64,000 nt of DNA from assembly GCA_964030785.1 (NCBI GenBank), contig OZ034975.1, forward strand, positions 19,622,142 through 19,686,141, in the 5' to 3' direction. Source of the DNA: Siderastrea siderea (Eukaryota; Cnidaria; Anthozoa; Scleractinia; Rhizangiidae). Shown in pieces: positions 23,336 to 35,473 of this stretch. How positions within the stretch are numbered: the first letter of the stretch is position 1; every line of letters begins with the position of its first letter. The translations under genes were made by a program, and so were the position numbers. The notes beneath the pieces are model-generated. The model was given only the letters and a program-made list of their open reading frames with translations. It searched no databases and was not told the DNA's origin.

Positions 23336-23960
23336 TTATTTCGTTTTTATCAAAAGAAAAATAAAAACGGTCGTTTTTGAATAACTTACAATTTTTTCTG
23401 CCATATGACTGGGAGAAATTACGGATATACTGAGCTCAATGCAGTTTTAAAGTGATTTGAAATATTCCGTGCGCTCTGGTCACATGACCGATGACGTCAC
23501 AACAATGAGGTTATCATGGACCTTACTTTCATGTGAAGTTCTATTAAACAGCGAAAGTTTGCTTCTCTCTGCCTTAAACCGCCATAGCTACAGACTCCTC
23601 ACCATTCCCCTGGGAAATGCTCCTGTACAGAGCCACCTTAACTTTCAAATGCCAGATGTAAACCTGCAATTTCCAAATTGCCAATTCCAATGACCATCAG
23701 GGCACGTTATCTGCTTTTAAATTGGTAGAGGCCCGTTCTTGCAGTGAGCTAAAACATCTTTTTTGCCATAGTCACGTGACTAATGGCTCCATCACCCTAA
23801 CTTTGATATGAGGAGTAAGTTTCACACGATTGTAAATAACACATGGTACAGCATCCTCTTCGACCACAAGTTAACTAAGTTATTTAGCATTGAAAATTTT
23901 TCAGGAGCAAAGCATGCTGGGAAGGTTCTTATTTTAATTATAATATTGTTTTTAATTATG
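23336..23960 (+). repeat. Dispersed repeat R2, copy a
   Basis: It shares long colinear identity with 31663-32310 (for example GGTCGTTTTTGAATAACTTA, AACCGCCATAGCTACAGACT, GCATTGAAAATTTTTCAGGA) and ends in an AT-rich tract. It is non-coding and abuts the left end of segmental copy B. Confidence 0.85.
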
Positions 23961-24250
23961 ATTATTATTACAAGTGGGACCGGGAAACAATATTATAATT
24001 ATTAGTTAATTATTAGTAATACACTTCTCGTTAAATAAGAGCCTGTTTTATAAATTTCAAATAAGCCCCTGTTGTAGGTCTTAAACTTAATTATCGGGCG
24101 CAATTTTTGTTCCCCTTGCCTCAGGTGAATCAATTCATTCATCTATTTAACTACCAATCTGTTAATCAATCAACCACTCAACCACTCGATTGATGAATCA
24201 GCCAATTAGAAAATCAAAAATCAGTCAATTAACAAATCCGTGACTTCGCT

Positions 24251-24285
24251 CTGACGAAAGGCTAACGCTCGAAACGTCAGCTTTC
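24251..24285 (+). ncRNA. Hammerhead ribozyme motif in a Penelope-like 3' fragment
   Basis: CTGACGA followed by a short stem-loop (GGC-TAAC-GCT) and then GAAAC and GTC matches the conserved hammerhead core CUGANGA...GAAA with the NUH site GUC. Stem III is minimal, as described for Penelope-element hammerheads. The following downstream AACTCAGTTGATAAATCC is typical of these 3' ends, from memory. The motif is absent from copy A. Activity is not proven; stem I is short. Confidence 0.6.
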
Positions 24286-26070
24286 AATCTCTTTACGGTG
24301 ACCAATCTACCTTACCAACTCAGTTGATAAATCCAAAATTTTGTTTCACATCCCCACCGATGCAGCATGACAGTTTGTTTAGAAACTAACCCCCTTGTTT
24401 GTTCGTGACTAAAAGTGTTGCCAATGGGAATAACAAGTGGTCCAGTAATCACTAGTGACTTTATTCGATGCACAGATTATGATTCACGCTGTCACTACCC
24501 CAGCCTCACGTGCAATTACATTTTGAATTGTAGTGCGACGATTACAAGTCAAAACCAGAGCATCTCGAATCTTTTTAAAAGAGATTTTGTGTCTGTTTAG
24601 TGTAGAGTTGACCTTCGCTCTTCGTTCTTAGTCTGTTGTCTGTAGTCTGCGGTCTTAACTTCGCATTTTCGCGCCACTCGTTGTGTACTCGGCCCAGTGT
24701 TTCAGCTAAAGAAAAACACGCGTCCAACTGTAGTCGGTAGTCCGTAGTCACCGTATCTTAAAGTCCCTATAAAGTGTATGCAGAACCTCATAACGAGTTG
24801 TTCAATTCCTTATGAGTTTCTGGTGCAGGTGCTTACAGTCAAACTAATCAATGACATCAAAATATTTAGCAGGAAAAGACAAATAATACATGACCATTCT
24901 TCAAAACTGCTCTTCAATTTTTTATTTGAATTGATATTTGTCGGGAATATCGCGCAAAGTACACATTGCCCAACCAAAGCCTAATAATAAACTGCCATAT
25001 TTTCCTGACATCAGGTTGATGGAATAAAAACCTGAAAAGGAAAATAAAGCAGATTTTAATTATCTCCATTGCCAATATTAAGCAACATGGCTTTTTGAAG
25101 GTTTTAAATTTCTTGGTGAAACCAAAGTAATATTTTAACTACAGGCTGTCTGTTATTTCACCCGAAAAAGCATGTTACTGCTCAAATTTGTATATGAATA
25201 AAATTTCACCTGTGGCGACGTACATACGTATGGACAGTCAGTGTGCGTGCACCAGCGAAAATTGAGAGACTGCTCGTAGTCTATGAGCATGGTACCAACA
25301 TAGGGCGGTGCAACTTCAGATCAACTCCATGCTAACGCTTGCTTCTGTTTACATGAAGGCGATATGACATGTGAAGCCGGTATAAAATAATTATCATCTC
25401 GGGCTGGTTTGATTCATTACCGTTGTTGAACAAATACGAATGACTCACAATGGTTTAAAATCAGACTGGGGAACTACGTAAACGTGAATTGAGTTCGAAC
25501 ATGTTTGAGATTTTTTGTTTTGATCATGCACATTTAGTAAGCGGCGTTAAAGCATTCCAAACTGGTGGATAATAGATAAACTGGATTTTTAGGGATGGTT
25601 GGTCTCATGTAAAGACTTATGCCAGTCTGACTTTCAGACCGGTCTCATGTAAACAAAATTGTACCGGTCTGAGTTTGCATCGCTTTGAAATCAGGGTGTT
25701 ACTGCTCCTGAGTCTCTGAGGATGTTGTTAAACACCCTTGAGAGCTGCTCGACTTTAGTCCAAGGGGATGTATACATGACACCAGTATGGTTTTAATTCT
25801 GGTACAAGTTCATCCTGGTTCCCTCTTGTTGCTCCGTATTTGGTTAGATACGTGATTATAACACAATTTCTTATAACAGTGAGAGCCATACCTGTGTGAG
25901 TTCCCCCCAGTAGTGGTACCGTATCAGAATTCTCATTTCGGTATGGAAACCCTGATACCAGTATCACCTGAACACGGTATAACCGTTTAATTCATTCTGC
26001 ACTAAGTTTTAACCATTTAGCCATCCAGAATAAACCTCACATCACCGTGAAAAATGGATTTTGTAACTTA

Positions 26071-26207
26071 AATGATGATGACTTCCGCTCAGGTTGTCGA
26101 AACGTCAGTCAATGTCACCTCAAACAGTCCTTCTCAGAACTACACTCACCCGGACGATCACAATTTACCGAATTATGATATGACTCCTGGGTTCAAACCA
26201 TTTACAG
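26071..26207 (+). mobile_element. Penelope-like 3' fragment with degenerate hammerhead core
   Basis: TGATGA (26073-26078), a stem-loop, and GAAACGTCAGTC (26099-26110) resemble a hammerhead core that has lost its first C. The tail GACTCCTGGGTTCAAACCAT is the kind seen at Penelope 3' ends. Copy A lacks this block at the corresponding place (about 19095). Confidence 0.5.
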
Positions 26208-28043
26208 TTTAAGTGGTTTTATCTTTGGTTCAATTTTTGTTCTCCTTTGTGAATAATAGGATTGCCAAATTTTCTTTGGTTGAAAAAACTGGTTTAGTCA
26301 CTCAGTCTTTTATGTGTTTACATGACAATACAAAACAGATCATGGTCAAATTCCACACGCTAAAAGGCAGATGGTTTAAATATCTGGTATATTTCAATGA
26401 TTTCAACACTGTTTTGTTGTGCTTAATTATGTTTGACTGGGTCCAGAGCTAGAAATTGAATGGAATCAAACACAGTTGTGTGCATATTTTTGGTGTTTAA
26501 CTACCGAACCCAGATTAACCTGATCACTGCGGTCGATCCAGTTCAAGTTACCAAACAGTTAGGTATGTCAGCTGGGATGATTATATGACTGATATCTTCC
26601 ACGTACCTTCACTATAAGAAAAGGCTGCATCACTGATCACTGTTGACATAACATGCCCAGAACAAACAAATAAGGATCAGTGAAAACAACAAATTCAGGG
26701 CCAAAAATTGGCAGTCGCTCGGTTGCCAGTGGCGATTTAAAACTGAACAGGCCCACAAAAAGTTGAGGTTTGATGGCCTGACGGGCGACTACTATTAAAA
26801 AAATATAATGTAGTTACAATAAAAATAAAGTAAAAATTAATGTACTTTTGTTGGAGTACCTTTCTTTCCTTTCCCTTCCTCAACTCTAAGTTCATACATA
26901 TTACTGTAGTAAATTTTTAGTTCTTTGAGTGCAAAATTCAAAGCCATTCTGGAGTATTTAGATCAACCTGCACTATATGAAGGCACCATTGTTTTAATTG
27001 AATTTATGCTTTGAGTTGTACTTTTTTCCCACGTGATTAATGGCAAAATCCCTTGGTAAAAAGACTTACTTCTCACCCGGGTTTGGAGGGGTTTATTAAA
27101 GTAAATATGGTTTATTTATTTATTTTTCGTTTTAGACTAGAGGAAATTAAAAGCACTTTATTTTGGCCTGAGCCACTAAGAATTTATGGTATACTAGCCA
27201 AACAGCAACCAAGCACTGAAGTTAATTTTTAACCCTGCACATTATGGAATATTAGGTGAAAGTTAAGAAGACATATACAAAAATACATCCACCTTCTTTG
27301 AAGTCTATTATCTTAGAAATATTTTCCCAAGAGTGATCAACAGATAACCTGTAATAAACGTTATACATTATTTGAAAGTTAAATTTGTTGTTTGTCATCA
27401 AAACATGCTTAAACTATAATCCAAAGTCTTGTTTAAAAGACGAGTTTCTGTAGAGCTTTTGAACCTTACTTGATATAACAAACATTGGTAACACGTTAGA
27501 CATACATAAGTATTTTGCAAGCAGTCAAGAAAAGCCCAGCTAATCAACAATCAAGTGGGAGATGTTGACAACACTTAAATGATGCTACACAAACACCATT
27601 TGGGGAATAGCCAAATTTCTTGCTTTAAGCAAGAACCGTTTGTAATAATAATTTTAACAGCAACAATGTAATTAAAGCTTACTGAAAACAAAAAGGGTGC
27701 TTTGTTGCCCTTTTACTTGGCCGACAAATAACATAAGCTAAATTATGATTCCCAGTCGAGTGAACAAAAACTACATCTGTCGGCTGTCTACCGACGGAAT
27801 GAAAATTAAATTATTTAAGCACTGGAATAACGATAAATATGAAACATCAAGCTAATGATCGATCGGAAAAGCTCTCACTGAACAGAAACAATAAGCTCAA
27901 CTAAGCGTATTTCACAACAAAAGTCATGGTAAGTTAATTTAAAAGCAGCAATTATGAAAAATACCCGTAAGTACTTACCTGACATTGTAACCTGTTTGAC
28001 TTGACAGTTGACCCAAATTTCTGAGCAATGCAGCAAAAAACAA

Positions 28044-30162
28044 GAAATTCTGAAGAATTCACAGGCGGCAGATAGTCTCTCACCCCCCTCCCCCCTCCCC
28101 TTTTCCTAAGGAAGAAAGGTTTAACTTTAGTAGTTCGTGGTTTCCAGTGACCTGTTATGGACAATTTGCACTTCCGGTATGTAAGGAATTAAATAAATGC
28201 ATGCAACTTGAGAACTTTGTTTGTTTGTAACCAGTGACCTCTGTACGACTCCTAGCGAGACAGGGGTAAACCCTGTGGCTTTACCTGGAGAAATAAATCG
28301 TTCTTAAACCGTGATATCGTTAAGTACGGCCCTTAGGCCTTCACGACAAATGTTTCGGCCTTTAGGCAAGGGCTCCATTCGGATCCTAACGACACGAGTG
28401 CAGGCTAATTGCAATCTATTTTTATAACAACGATGCAGGTCCATTTTAATTTACTTCATGATAACAACAAGGCCATTGTTCGAATGCCGACACTATCTTC
28501 GTTCACAAGACCTCTTACAAATGACAGTGAGTTCTGCCATGCGTCACTAAATCTATAGAACAATACCAGTAAAGGACCGCAAATGAAAATGCTGCACGTG
28601 TACGTAGGATCTAGTAAAACAGACCTAATCAGCCAAAGAAATACTCAAATAACAAACATAGCAGCAAGACTGATCTGACTACGTAGAAAGATTTGACTCT
28701 GCGAGACATCAACAGATCAACCTTGCTGCTATGTGACCCCTACGTTTGTCACTAAATCTATCTGGTTACGTCATAGCTCCAAATGAAAAATTCACCTTCA
28801 AAACTTTTCAACAAAGCTCATGTCACGAAAGAAATGTCGCGTATCTGACAGATTTGCTTTGAGGAATTTGGTTAATGACCTCTGAACGAATTGTAGTCAG
28901 ACACCTAAATTAAATGAATGTAATATATTACCCAACAATGTCCAGTATTTAACGGATTGATTAACTGCTAAAATCAATAGCAACTTGAGAACTTTCTCCG
29001 TTAGTGCCCTCTTCACGAGTTCTAGTGAAACACTTAAAACCCTGTGACTTTACCTCAAGAAATAAATCAATCTTAAACCTTCAGGCAAGGACTTCATTTG
29101 GATCCTAATGACAGGAGTGCAAACTACTTTCAATCTAGAATCTATTGTTTATATAACAGGGATGCAATTCCTATTATTTACGTCATTGTATCAGCAAGAA
29201 ACGGCCACTAGCCATTCACCACAAATGTTTCATCCTTCAGACAATGGCTTCATTTGGATCTCAACGACAAAAGTGGAGGCTACTTGCAATCTAAAATCTA
29301 TTGTTTATATAACAGCAATGCAAAGAGCTGGTCGTTTATCACCTGTCAGGGGCTGCCGGCCATTTTGGGAAAGCTTAGACGATTTTCAAACTGATCCCCT
29401 ACTCCATCCTTGTTTTTTAGATATGACCCCCCATAAAATTAAATATTGTGAAAATGACCCCTAACCGATTCCTCTGGAAACTACAACTATTGTCGCTACA
29501 AATCGTGCTGAAGTTCACCACACACTCTATCTACACTTGTGTTTATAAAGATCGCTGTTTACTGTTCACGGCTATTTAACAAAATCATTTAACGAGTACA
29601 GCCAACAATATCTTCCTTCCTCTGCTTTAGGTCATCGGGGAACTCAAGAATGGAGTTTGTGATCGCTTTCGCAACGTGTCTAGTTGGAAGCACTGTGTAA
29701 CCACTACTAACAATAGTCTCCATGAGTCATCGACGATCTCGCAGGCTAAGTACTCAGCAAAACAACACCAGATACAAAACTATTTTTATGCGGTCATACT
29801 AACCACCGCTGACAACTCCCAAGTTCTCACTAACCTTTGTAAACACTGCCCCTTATCAACGAAATGTCCTCAAAAACAGCGAAATAAACATTTCAACGCT
29901 TACTTTTACTTAACTTCAATACCCGGAAAAACTAAAAACAACAAAATTACGCTTCAGATGGAAAAAAGGTCATGTCACGAGCAAATTGTCTGGTATTTGA
30001 GAGATTAGCTTTCAATCTGGTAAAATCGACGTCATTATAACGAGCCTGATTGTTCAGAGGCCGCGCGGAGACTCAGTGAACCGACGTACGACAAACCAGG
30101 AATGCGCGTTGCATTTTATGAGTCGGCCGGACGTGCCTAGGCACCTCGCGCCGCCTAATGAA
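28044..30162. mobile_element. 2.1-kb insertion in copy B with internal tandem duplications
   Basis: Copy A reads straight across this site (about 20935). The block contains related units near 28265-28440, 29030-29165 and 29200-29330 (sharing AAATCTATTGTTTATATAAC or close variants). A possible 3-bp AAG repeat lies at the borders. No transposase or RT was recognised; ORFs at 29108-29464 and 29676-30008 span the repeat units and lack motifs. The class is unknown. Confidence 0.5.
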
Positions 30163-30205
30163 GTGTTGTCCACTTTCCGAGAAAATATTTACAATTCTTA
30201 AGTGG

Positions 30206-30727
30206 AAATACATCACAGAAAGCTAAATATGCTAAATAAATCGTACAAGACAAAATCTACTGTGTCGGGGAGGCGTGCACGGTGAGCAAGAACAAATAGC
30301 AACGCTTCAAACATGAAACGTCGCACCCCAACACAATAGCTTTTGCCATGTTCGCGTTATTGTGCGAATTGTCCAATGAGAAAGAACAGCGCGATGAAAT
30401 TAGCATATTTGCATATATTTGTGCGCAGAGGTCGGCGGTCGAATATCGACATTTCATTTCAGGTAAAAGAGGATCAAAGTATTTATGGTGGCAAATGTTG
30501 GGAAAGATGGAACTTTTCCGGCGTATAGTTGTTTTTCGACTACTGATTCATTCAGGTTTGAGGAAATTAATAATAATAATAAATTTAATATTTGTATTGC
30601 GCGGGTTCCATACGGAAATGCTCACCCGCGCATAACAATAATACAAATAAAAATTACAGATAAATTTACAATAGTTTAAAATAATAATCTCATAAATTTA
30701 CAATGACTATTACTTAATGCTAATAAA
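30206..30727. other. Intron-like sequence and LINE 3' region, no gene
   Basis: No exon was recognised. From about 30590 the sequence (GCGCGGGTTCCATACGGAAA, AATAATA-rich) is likely the 3' UTR of the minus-strand LINE fragment. Confidence 0.45.
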
Positions 30728-31245
30728 TTAATTAAACTGATAAAATGTTTTTTTAAATAAAAAGGTCTTAAGGAGTTTCTTAAAGGTTAAAATTGAGTTG
30801 GCATGGCGTATCTCCGTGGGAAGCTCATTCCATAACGTAGGTGCTGCCAGTGCGAATGAGCGGTCCCCCAACGTGGCTGAGCTCTTAATCGTTGGTCGCT
30901 GAAGGAAAAGCTCGCCGACAGATCTTAAGTTGTAGCGAGACAAAGGTTTGACAGTAATGAGTTCTGTGATGTAATTAGGTGCTAGGCCATTCAGAGCTTT
31001 ATACGTGATTAGCAGGATCTTGAAGTCAATCCTATGTTTAATCGGAAGCCAGTGCAACTCAAAAAGGATAGGAGAAATGTGGTCAAAGCGAGAGATATTA
31101 CATATGAGTCTGGCAGCTGCGTTTTGGACTCGCTGAAGGTTATTCAGTTGGGTGGCTGGTAGACCATATAGGAGGCTGTTGCAGTAATCTAGACGGCTCG
31201 TTACGAAAGCATTAACTAATATCTGGACAGTTTCATGATTGAAAA
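30728..31245 (-). pseudogene. CR1/Jockey-like LINE, RT C-terminal fragment
   Basis: The open minus-strand frame encodes the RT thumb and following region: NAFVTSRLDYCNSLLYGLP, LQRVQNAAARLICNISRF, LHWLPIKHRIDFKILL, TYKALNGLAPNYITEL and APTLWNELPTEIR. This run is highly characteristic of CR1/Rex/Jockey-type LINE C-termini. It is 5'-truncated near 31245, as usual for LINE copies. There is no stop within the kept part, so insertion is not very old. Confidence 0.85.
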
Positions 31246-31662
31246 TCTCCTAATACGCCTGATGTTGAAGAAGTGAAAGAACGCGGCCTGGCAGCATTTA
31301 GTGACATGCGTTCACACGCTTGGCGCGGGTGAATTGTGTATCGCCTTTCATAATTATAATACTAATTTGGAGCAAAAATATGAAAGACGGTTATTCTCGC
31401 TAAGAGAGTGAAATTTTGGCTAGATAGCAAGTACGTAAGATATAAACAAAGAAACACTGTTTATTTCATAAAATTTTATTAATTTGCAGTCATAACTCAA
31501 GCTTTGGCTAACTGTGCCTAAGCTATACGAAAACGAACTTTTTCAAAAAACTGTTAACGTAGTTGGAAAGAGCATTGTCTGAAACCAAATACGCTGATTC
31601 GTTTTTACTTTTATATTAAAACCTCACAAAACAGCGGATTATCAGAAGTTTAAGGGTCATTT
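31246..31662. other. Intron-like sequence, nothing recognised
   Basis: AT-rich, no exon or repeat signature recognised. Confidence 0.4.
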
Positions 31663-32310
31663 TTTATTTCGTTTTTTTAAAAGAAAAAGTAATAACGGTC
31701 GTTTTTGAATAACTTACAATTTTTTCTGCAATATGACTGGGAGAAATTACTCATTTATTGAGCTCAATGCAGTTTTGAAGTGATTTGAAATATTCCGTGA
31801 GTTCTGGTCACGTGACCGATGACGGCACAACAATAAGGTTATCATGGACGTTACTTTCATGTTAAGTTCTATTAAACAGCCGAAGTTTGCTTCTTTCCGC
31901 CTTAAACCGCCATAGCTACAGACTCCTTACCAGTCCCCTGGGAAATGCTCCTGTACAGGGCCACCTTAACTTTCAAATGCCAGATGTAAACTGGCAATTT
32001 CCAAATTGCTCATTCCAATGACCATCAGGGCACGTTATCTGCTTTTGAATTGATAGACGCCTGTTCTTGCAGTGAGCTAAAACATCTTTTATTGGCATAG
32101 TCACGTGACTAATGGCGTCATCACCCTGACATTGATATGAGGAATCACTTTCACGCAGGTGTAAATACCGCACGGTACAGTGTTCTCTTCGACCACAAGT
32201 CAACTAGGTTATTTAGCATTGAAAATTTTTCAGGAGGAAAGTATGCTGGGAAGGTTCTTATTATAATTATAATATTGTTTTTAATTATTATTATTGTTAT
32301 TATTATTATT
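31663..32310 (+). repeat. Dispersed repeat R2, copy b
   Basis: Direct repeat of 23336-23960, ending in an ATT tract; the 3' part recurs again at 32572-32760. Confidence 0.85.
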
Positions 32311-32571
32311 ATTATTATTATTAATTTTTTTATATCAGCACTTGCTGTTTTCAGTAGCTGCACACATATCCCTTAGATACACCACGACAAAGTTTAGTTA
32401 CGAGGTGTGATGTCATAAGAACCACGTGGTCACGTTTTTGACCTTTTCGCGGTAAAAAAGGTGTACAACGTCAACAGAAAGTAGAGTTTAATTGTCTCAT
32501 ATTCTGCATGTCTAGCATGAAACATGTTCAATTTCCGCTGTTTTTGATAATTTCTACTTTTGAGTAAATTT

Positions 32572-32737
32572 CAAGATGACTAATGGCGATATGAGGAATC
32601 ACTTTCACGCAGGTGTAAATACCGCACGGTACAGTGTTCTCTTCGACCACAAGTCAACTAGGTTATTTAGCATTGAAAATTTTTCAGGAGGAAAGTATGC
32701 TGGGAAGGTTCTTATTATAATTATAATATTGTCTTTA

Positions 32738-32817
<80 letters not shown>
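32572..32817 (+). repeat. Dispersed repeat R2, partial copy c, with (ATT)n tail
   Basis: Nearly identical to 32103-32295 apart from a small deletion, followed by an ATT run of about 80 bp (32738-32817). The closeness suggests a recent local duplication. Confidence 0.85.
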
Positions 32818-32903
32818 GTCAAGCCGCTAGTTATGCAGTGAAATATTTCTTTTGTGGATGTGTTTTCATGCACCATAACTTTTTCAACGTTTCAATGCTT
32901 CAG

Positions 32904-32975
32904 GATCTTGTCCTCAAACGACATTGCATTTTTACCGGAAGGAGTGTTTGCCACATTGAAAAATTTGTTCAAGCT
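32904..32975 (+). CDS. LRR exon 2
   Basis: 72 nt, acceptor GCTTCAG, donor GTAAGA, phase 2. One LRR with LSSNDIAFLPEGVFATL. It is only about 90 bp after the (ATT)n tract. Confidence 0.88.
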
Positions 32976-33680
32976 GTAAGATGGACACATGCTTACTTCT
33001 GTCACCTTCTTATTACAGTTTTCTTGATCCTGACCCATTTATTTCTCTAAAATTAACCCAGTTTATACGAACATTCCATTCATAAGAACGCGTTTCGATG
33101 ACCCAGCAGTTTCCGTAAACAAATTACACGGTAAGAAAACCTTGCATTCACTTGTTTATACTCAAATATCGACTCAAATATCATAGAAAGGAATTTTAAC
33201 CTTCAGAGTTAACGCACAGTCATGAACTGATCGCTATAGAAGGGAGGGAACTTTAAAGCCTTTCCCTTCCGCTAGCGGGAAAGCTGTGCTACGATATATT
33301 GTAAATACTTTACCCTTACTACATATAGATAGCCTGTGATGTTTTCTAATAAAGAAAGCTAATGGTGTGGGTTCAGCACTTAATGGCGCTGCTAATAATC
33401 TATTGGGTCATTCAAACGGGAATTTTTTGGCAGTGTTTTAATCGCTAATTGCTTGTTTTTTTTTTTCAATGAGCCCAGAAATTGCATAATAAACGCCCCA
33501 GAAGTCTATAAAATGATTTATTTGCCCTAGCCTAACACGTTTATAAGTATAATTCAAAGTTGGTGGAAAGCACAGTTTTTCCATAAAAAATTATTTCATC
33601 AAGAGAATTACCTTAATTCTTTAGATTTGTCAAAGGTTCAAGGGAGTTAAGATTTGCTTACTAGTTGATACCGTTTTCAG
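32976..33680 (+). other. Intron between LRR exons 2 and 3
   Basis: No repeat or gene recognised; ends in the acceptor CCGTTTTCAG. Confidence 0.7.
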
Positions 33681-33752
33681 CGAATTGTCTTCGAACGCTA
33701 TTACAGTTCTACCGGACAAAATATTTTCCGCGCTGGCAAATCTTAATGAACT
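33681..33752 (+). CDS. LRR exon 3
   Basis: 72 nt, donor GTAAGT, phase 2. One LRR with LSSNAITVLPDKIFSALANL. Confidence 0.9.
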
Positions 33753-33954
33753 GTAAGTAGTTTTATCTATTTCTTGGGGGTGGATTTAGGGGCGAATAGA
33801 GGAAAAACGGGTCAACAGATGGAGGTAAGGAAACTAAACTGTTACGTTGTAATAATAATAACAACAATGATAATGATAGTGATAACGATAATGATAATTA
33901 TAATGTTAACGCTAATGACGATAACAACAACAATAATATTAATAATAATTATAA

Positions 33955-33955
33955 C

Positions 33956-33992
<37 letters not shown>

Positions 33993-33995
33993 TTA
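33955..33995 (+). repeat. (ATT)n microsatellite in intron
   Basis: ATT run within a larger AAT/AAC-rich stretch (33850-33995). Confidence 0.85.
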
Positions 33996-34102
33996 AATAT
34001 TTATACAATTAGAGTGCACATAGTAACTTGGAGACAAGAAAGATTATCTTTTTTTGGTAAACCTGTAATATTCTGCATCTGATGGCCTATTTCCTTTCAC
34101 AG

Positions 34103-34174
34103 GTCACTTTCATCAAATGCTATTAAGGCTTTACCTCAGGGAGTATTTGCCGCACAGACCGGTCTAATGGAACT
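34103..34174 (+). CDS. LRR exon 4
   Basis: 72 nt, acceptor TTTCACAG, donor GTAAGT, phase 2. One LRR with LSSNAIKALPQGVFAAQ. Confidence 0.9.
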
Positions 34175-34549
34175 GTAAGTACAGAACACAATCAGCAGGT
34201 TGCTGAGTACAGTGAATAACTTAAACTGCAGGCCTATGAGCCTTTACATGAATGCTTTCAGCCGGCCCATACCTACTCAATCGAACAAATGACAAAGAAC
34301 AAATCTTGCACGCGATACCGGAATCGTGGTTGATATCTAATGACATTAAATCTCGGTTTGCGTAATGTGTTTTAACTTTCGCTTCCGTGTGGAGGGAATT
34401 CCAAAGTGAAGCGCTTCAGATGAAATGGCTAGTGAATCCCTCTGATACTGTTTTTTCCCTAAATTTGACATTGGGCGCATTTTTCCTAATTCATTCCTTC
34501 CTTTTTCCATTTCTTTCACGTCTTTCTTTCCTTTTATTCCCGGTGCTAG
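34175..34549 (+). other. Intron between LRR exons 4 and 5
   Basis: No repeat recognised; a minus-strand ORF here (34346-34570) overlaps exon 5 and is considered chance. Confidence 0.75.
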
Positions 34550-34621
34550 GAACCTGACTTCAAACAACATTCAAAACCTCCCCGCAGACGTGTTCTCCAC
34601 TCTCACTGAACTGCGTCTTTT
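34550..34621 (+). CDS. LRR exon 5
   Basis: 72 nt, acceptor GGTGCTAG, donor GTAAGT, phase 2. One LRR with LTSNNIQNLPADVFSTLTEL. Confidence 0.9.
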
Positions 34622-34718
34622 GTAAGTTTCAAATAATTTTTGTTTAGGCCGTGTATGGTAATTTTTAGAGAATCCCATAATAATGGCTTCTTAAATGTAT
34701 GGAAGATCATCGCAGTTA

Positions 34719-35473
34719 TACATTACTTGCAAAAGATTTCGGACGATTTTAATTTCGGACAAAAATAGTGTCCGAAAATAAAACCGTCCGAAATTTTTGA
34801 GCGTCCGAAATCTTAAGCGTCCGAAATTTTTACAGTACAGTACAAAGCTGCTTAAAGTACTTTCTTGGACGACGCCATCCCACATTCAAGGCCAACATAC
34901 ATGATATAGCTAAAATGCTGATCAGGATTTGCCCATTTTGCAGTTACTATTTCAGTCTTCGATCCAAGCCCAGTTTAATGATAATTGCATTGCCAGTATA
35001 CCAGTGGAGCTAGTCCTCTTCCGCTTCATCATCAATCAACACAACTGAAAGGTCCCGTTCATTGTCACTAGCGTGTGGTTTTTCTGTCGGTGACTGAGGT
35101 GACTGATAAAAGAAGCTCATAGTTCTTTTGAATAAACTCTTTGAGATGAAGAAGAATAAACCGTTTGCTGTCGTCAATTTTAAACGTAGCTCGGAGGACT
35201 AGCTCAAGCCCTCCCGTTGATTGAATTTGTGTTTTTCTCCTCGGTGTATCTGTAAACCCTTGAGGGTGCAGTAATTCAGTAATTCGTTTTCACAGATTTT
35301 ACTTCAGTCTAATTCGTGTCTAGTAGGCGTAAATTACTTTAGGCATGTTTCAGCAAACTGTCCGAAATTTTTGTCGAAATTTGTCCGAATTGAGAGAAAA
35401 AGTGTCCAAAAATTAAACGTCCGAAATAAAACGTCCGAATTTTTAATGTCCGAATTTTTTTGCAAGTAATGTA
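34719..35473. mobile_element. TIR element with TA target (mariner-like MITE) built of CGTCCGAAAT-like repeats
   Basis: Ends are TACATTACTTGC (34719-34730) and GCAAGTAATGTA (35462-35473), with TA on both sides. Both subterminal zones carry several units of (C/T)GTCCGAA(A/T). No transposase. A TA duplication fits Tc1/mariner-type mobilisation. Confidence 0.6.

Larger units (their letters stand above)
23969..30205 (+). repeat. Segmental duplication, copy B
   Basis: Counterpart of copy A (10771-20990). It lacks the Gypsy element and the foldback but holds Penelope 3' fragments at 24249-24370 and 26071-26207 and a 2.1-kb block at 28044-30162, after which the match resumes (GTGTTGTCCACTTTCCGAGA, about 30164). 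Confidence 0.8.

Noticed and set aside
32137..32830. ORFs with long Ile-rich runs
   Set aside because: They are translations of ATT microsatellites within repeat R2, not genes.
33056..33120. Extra LRR exon candidate between exons 2 and 3
   Set aside because: Contains a stop in the required frame and lacks the LxxNxI pattern.
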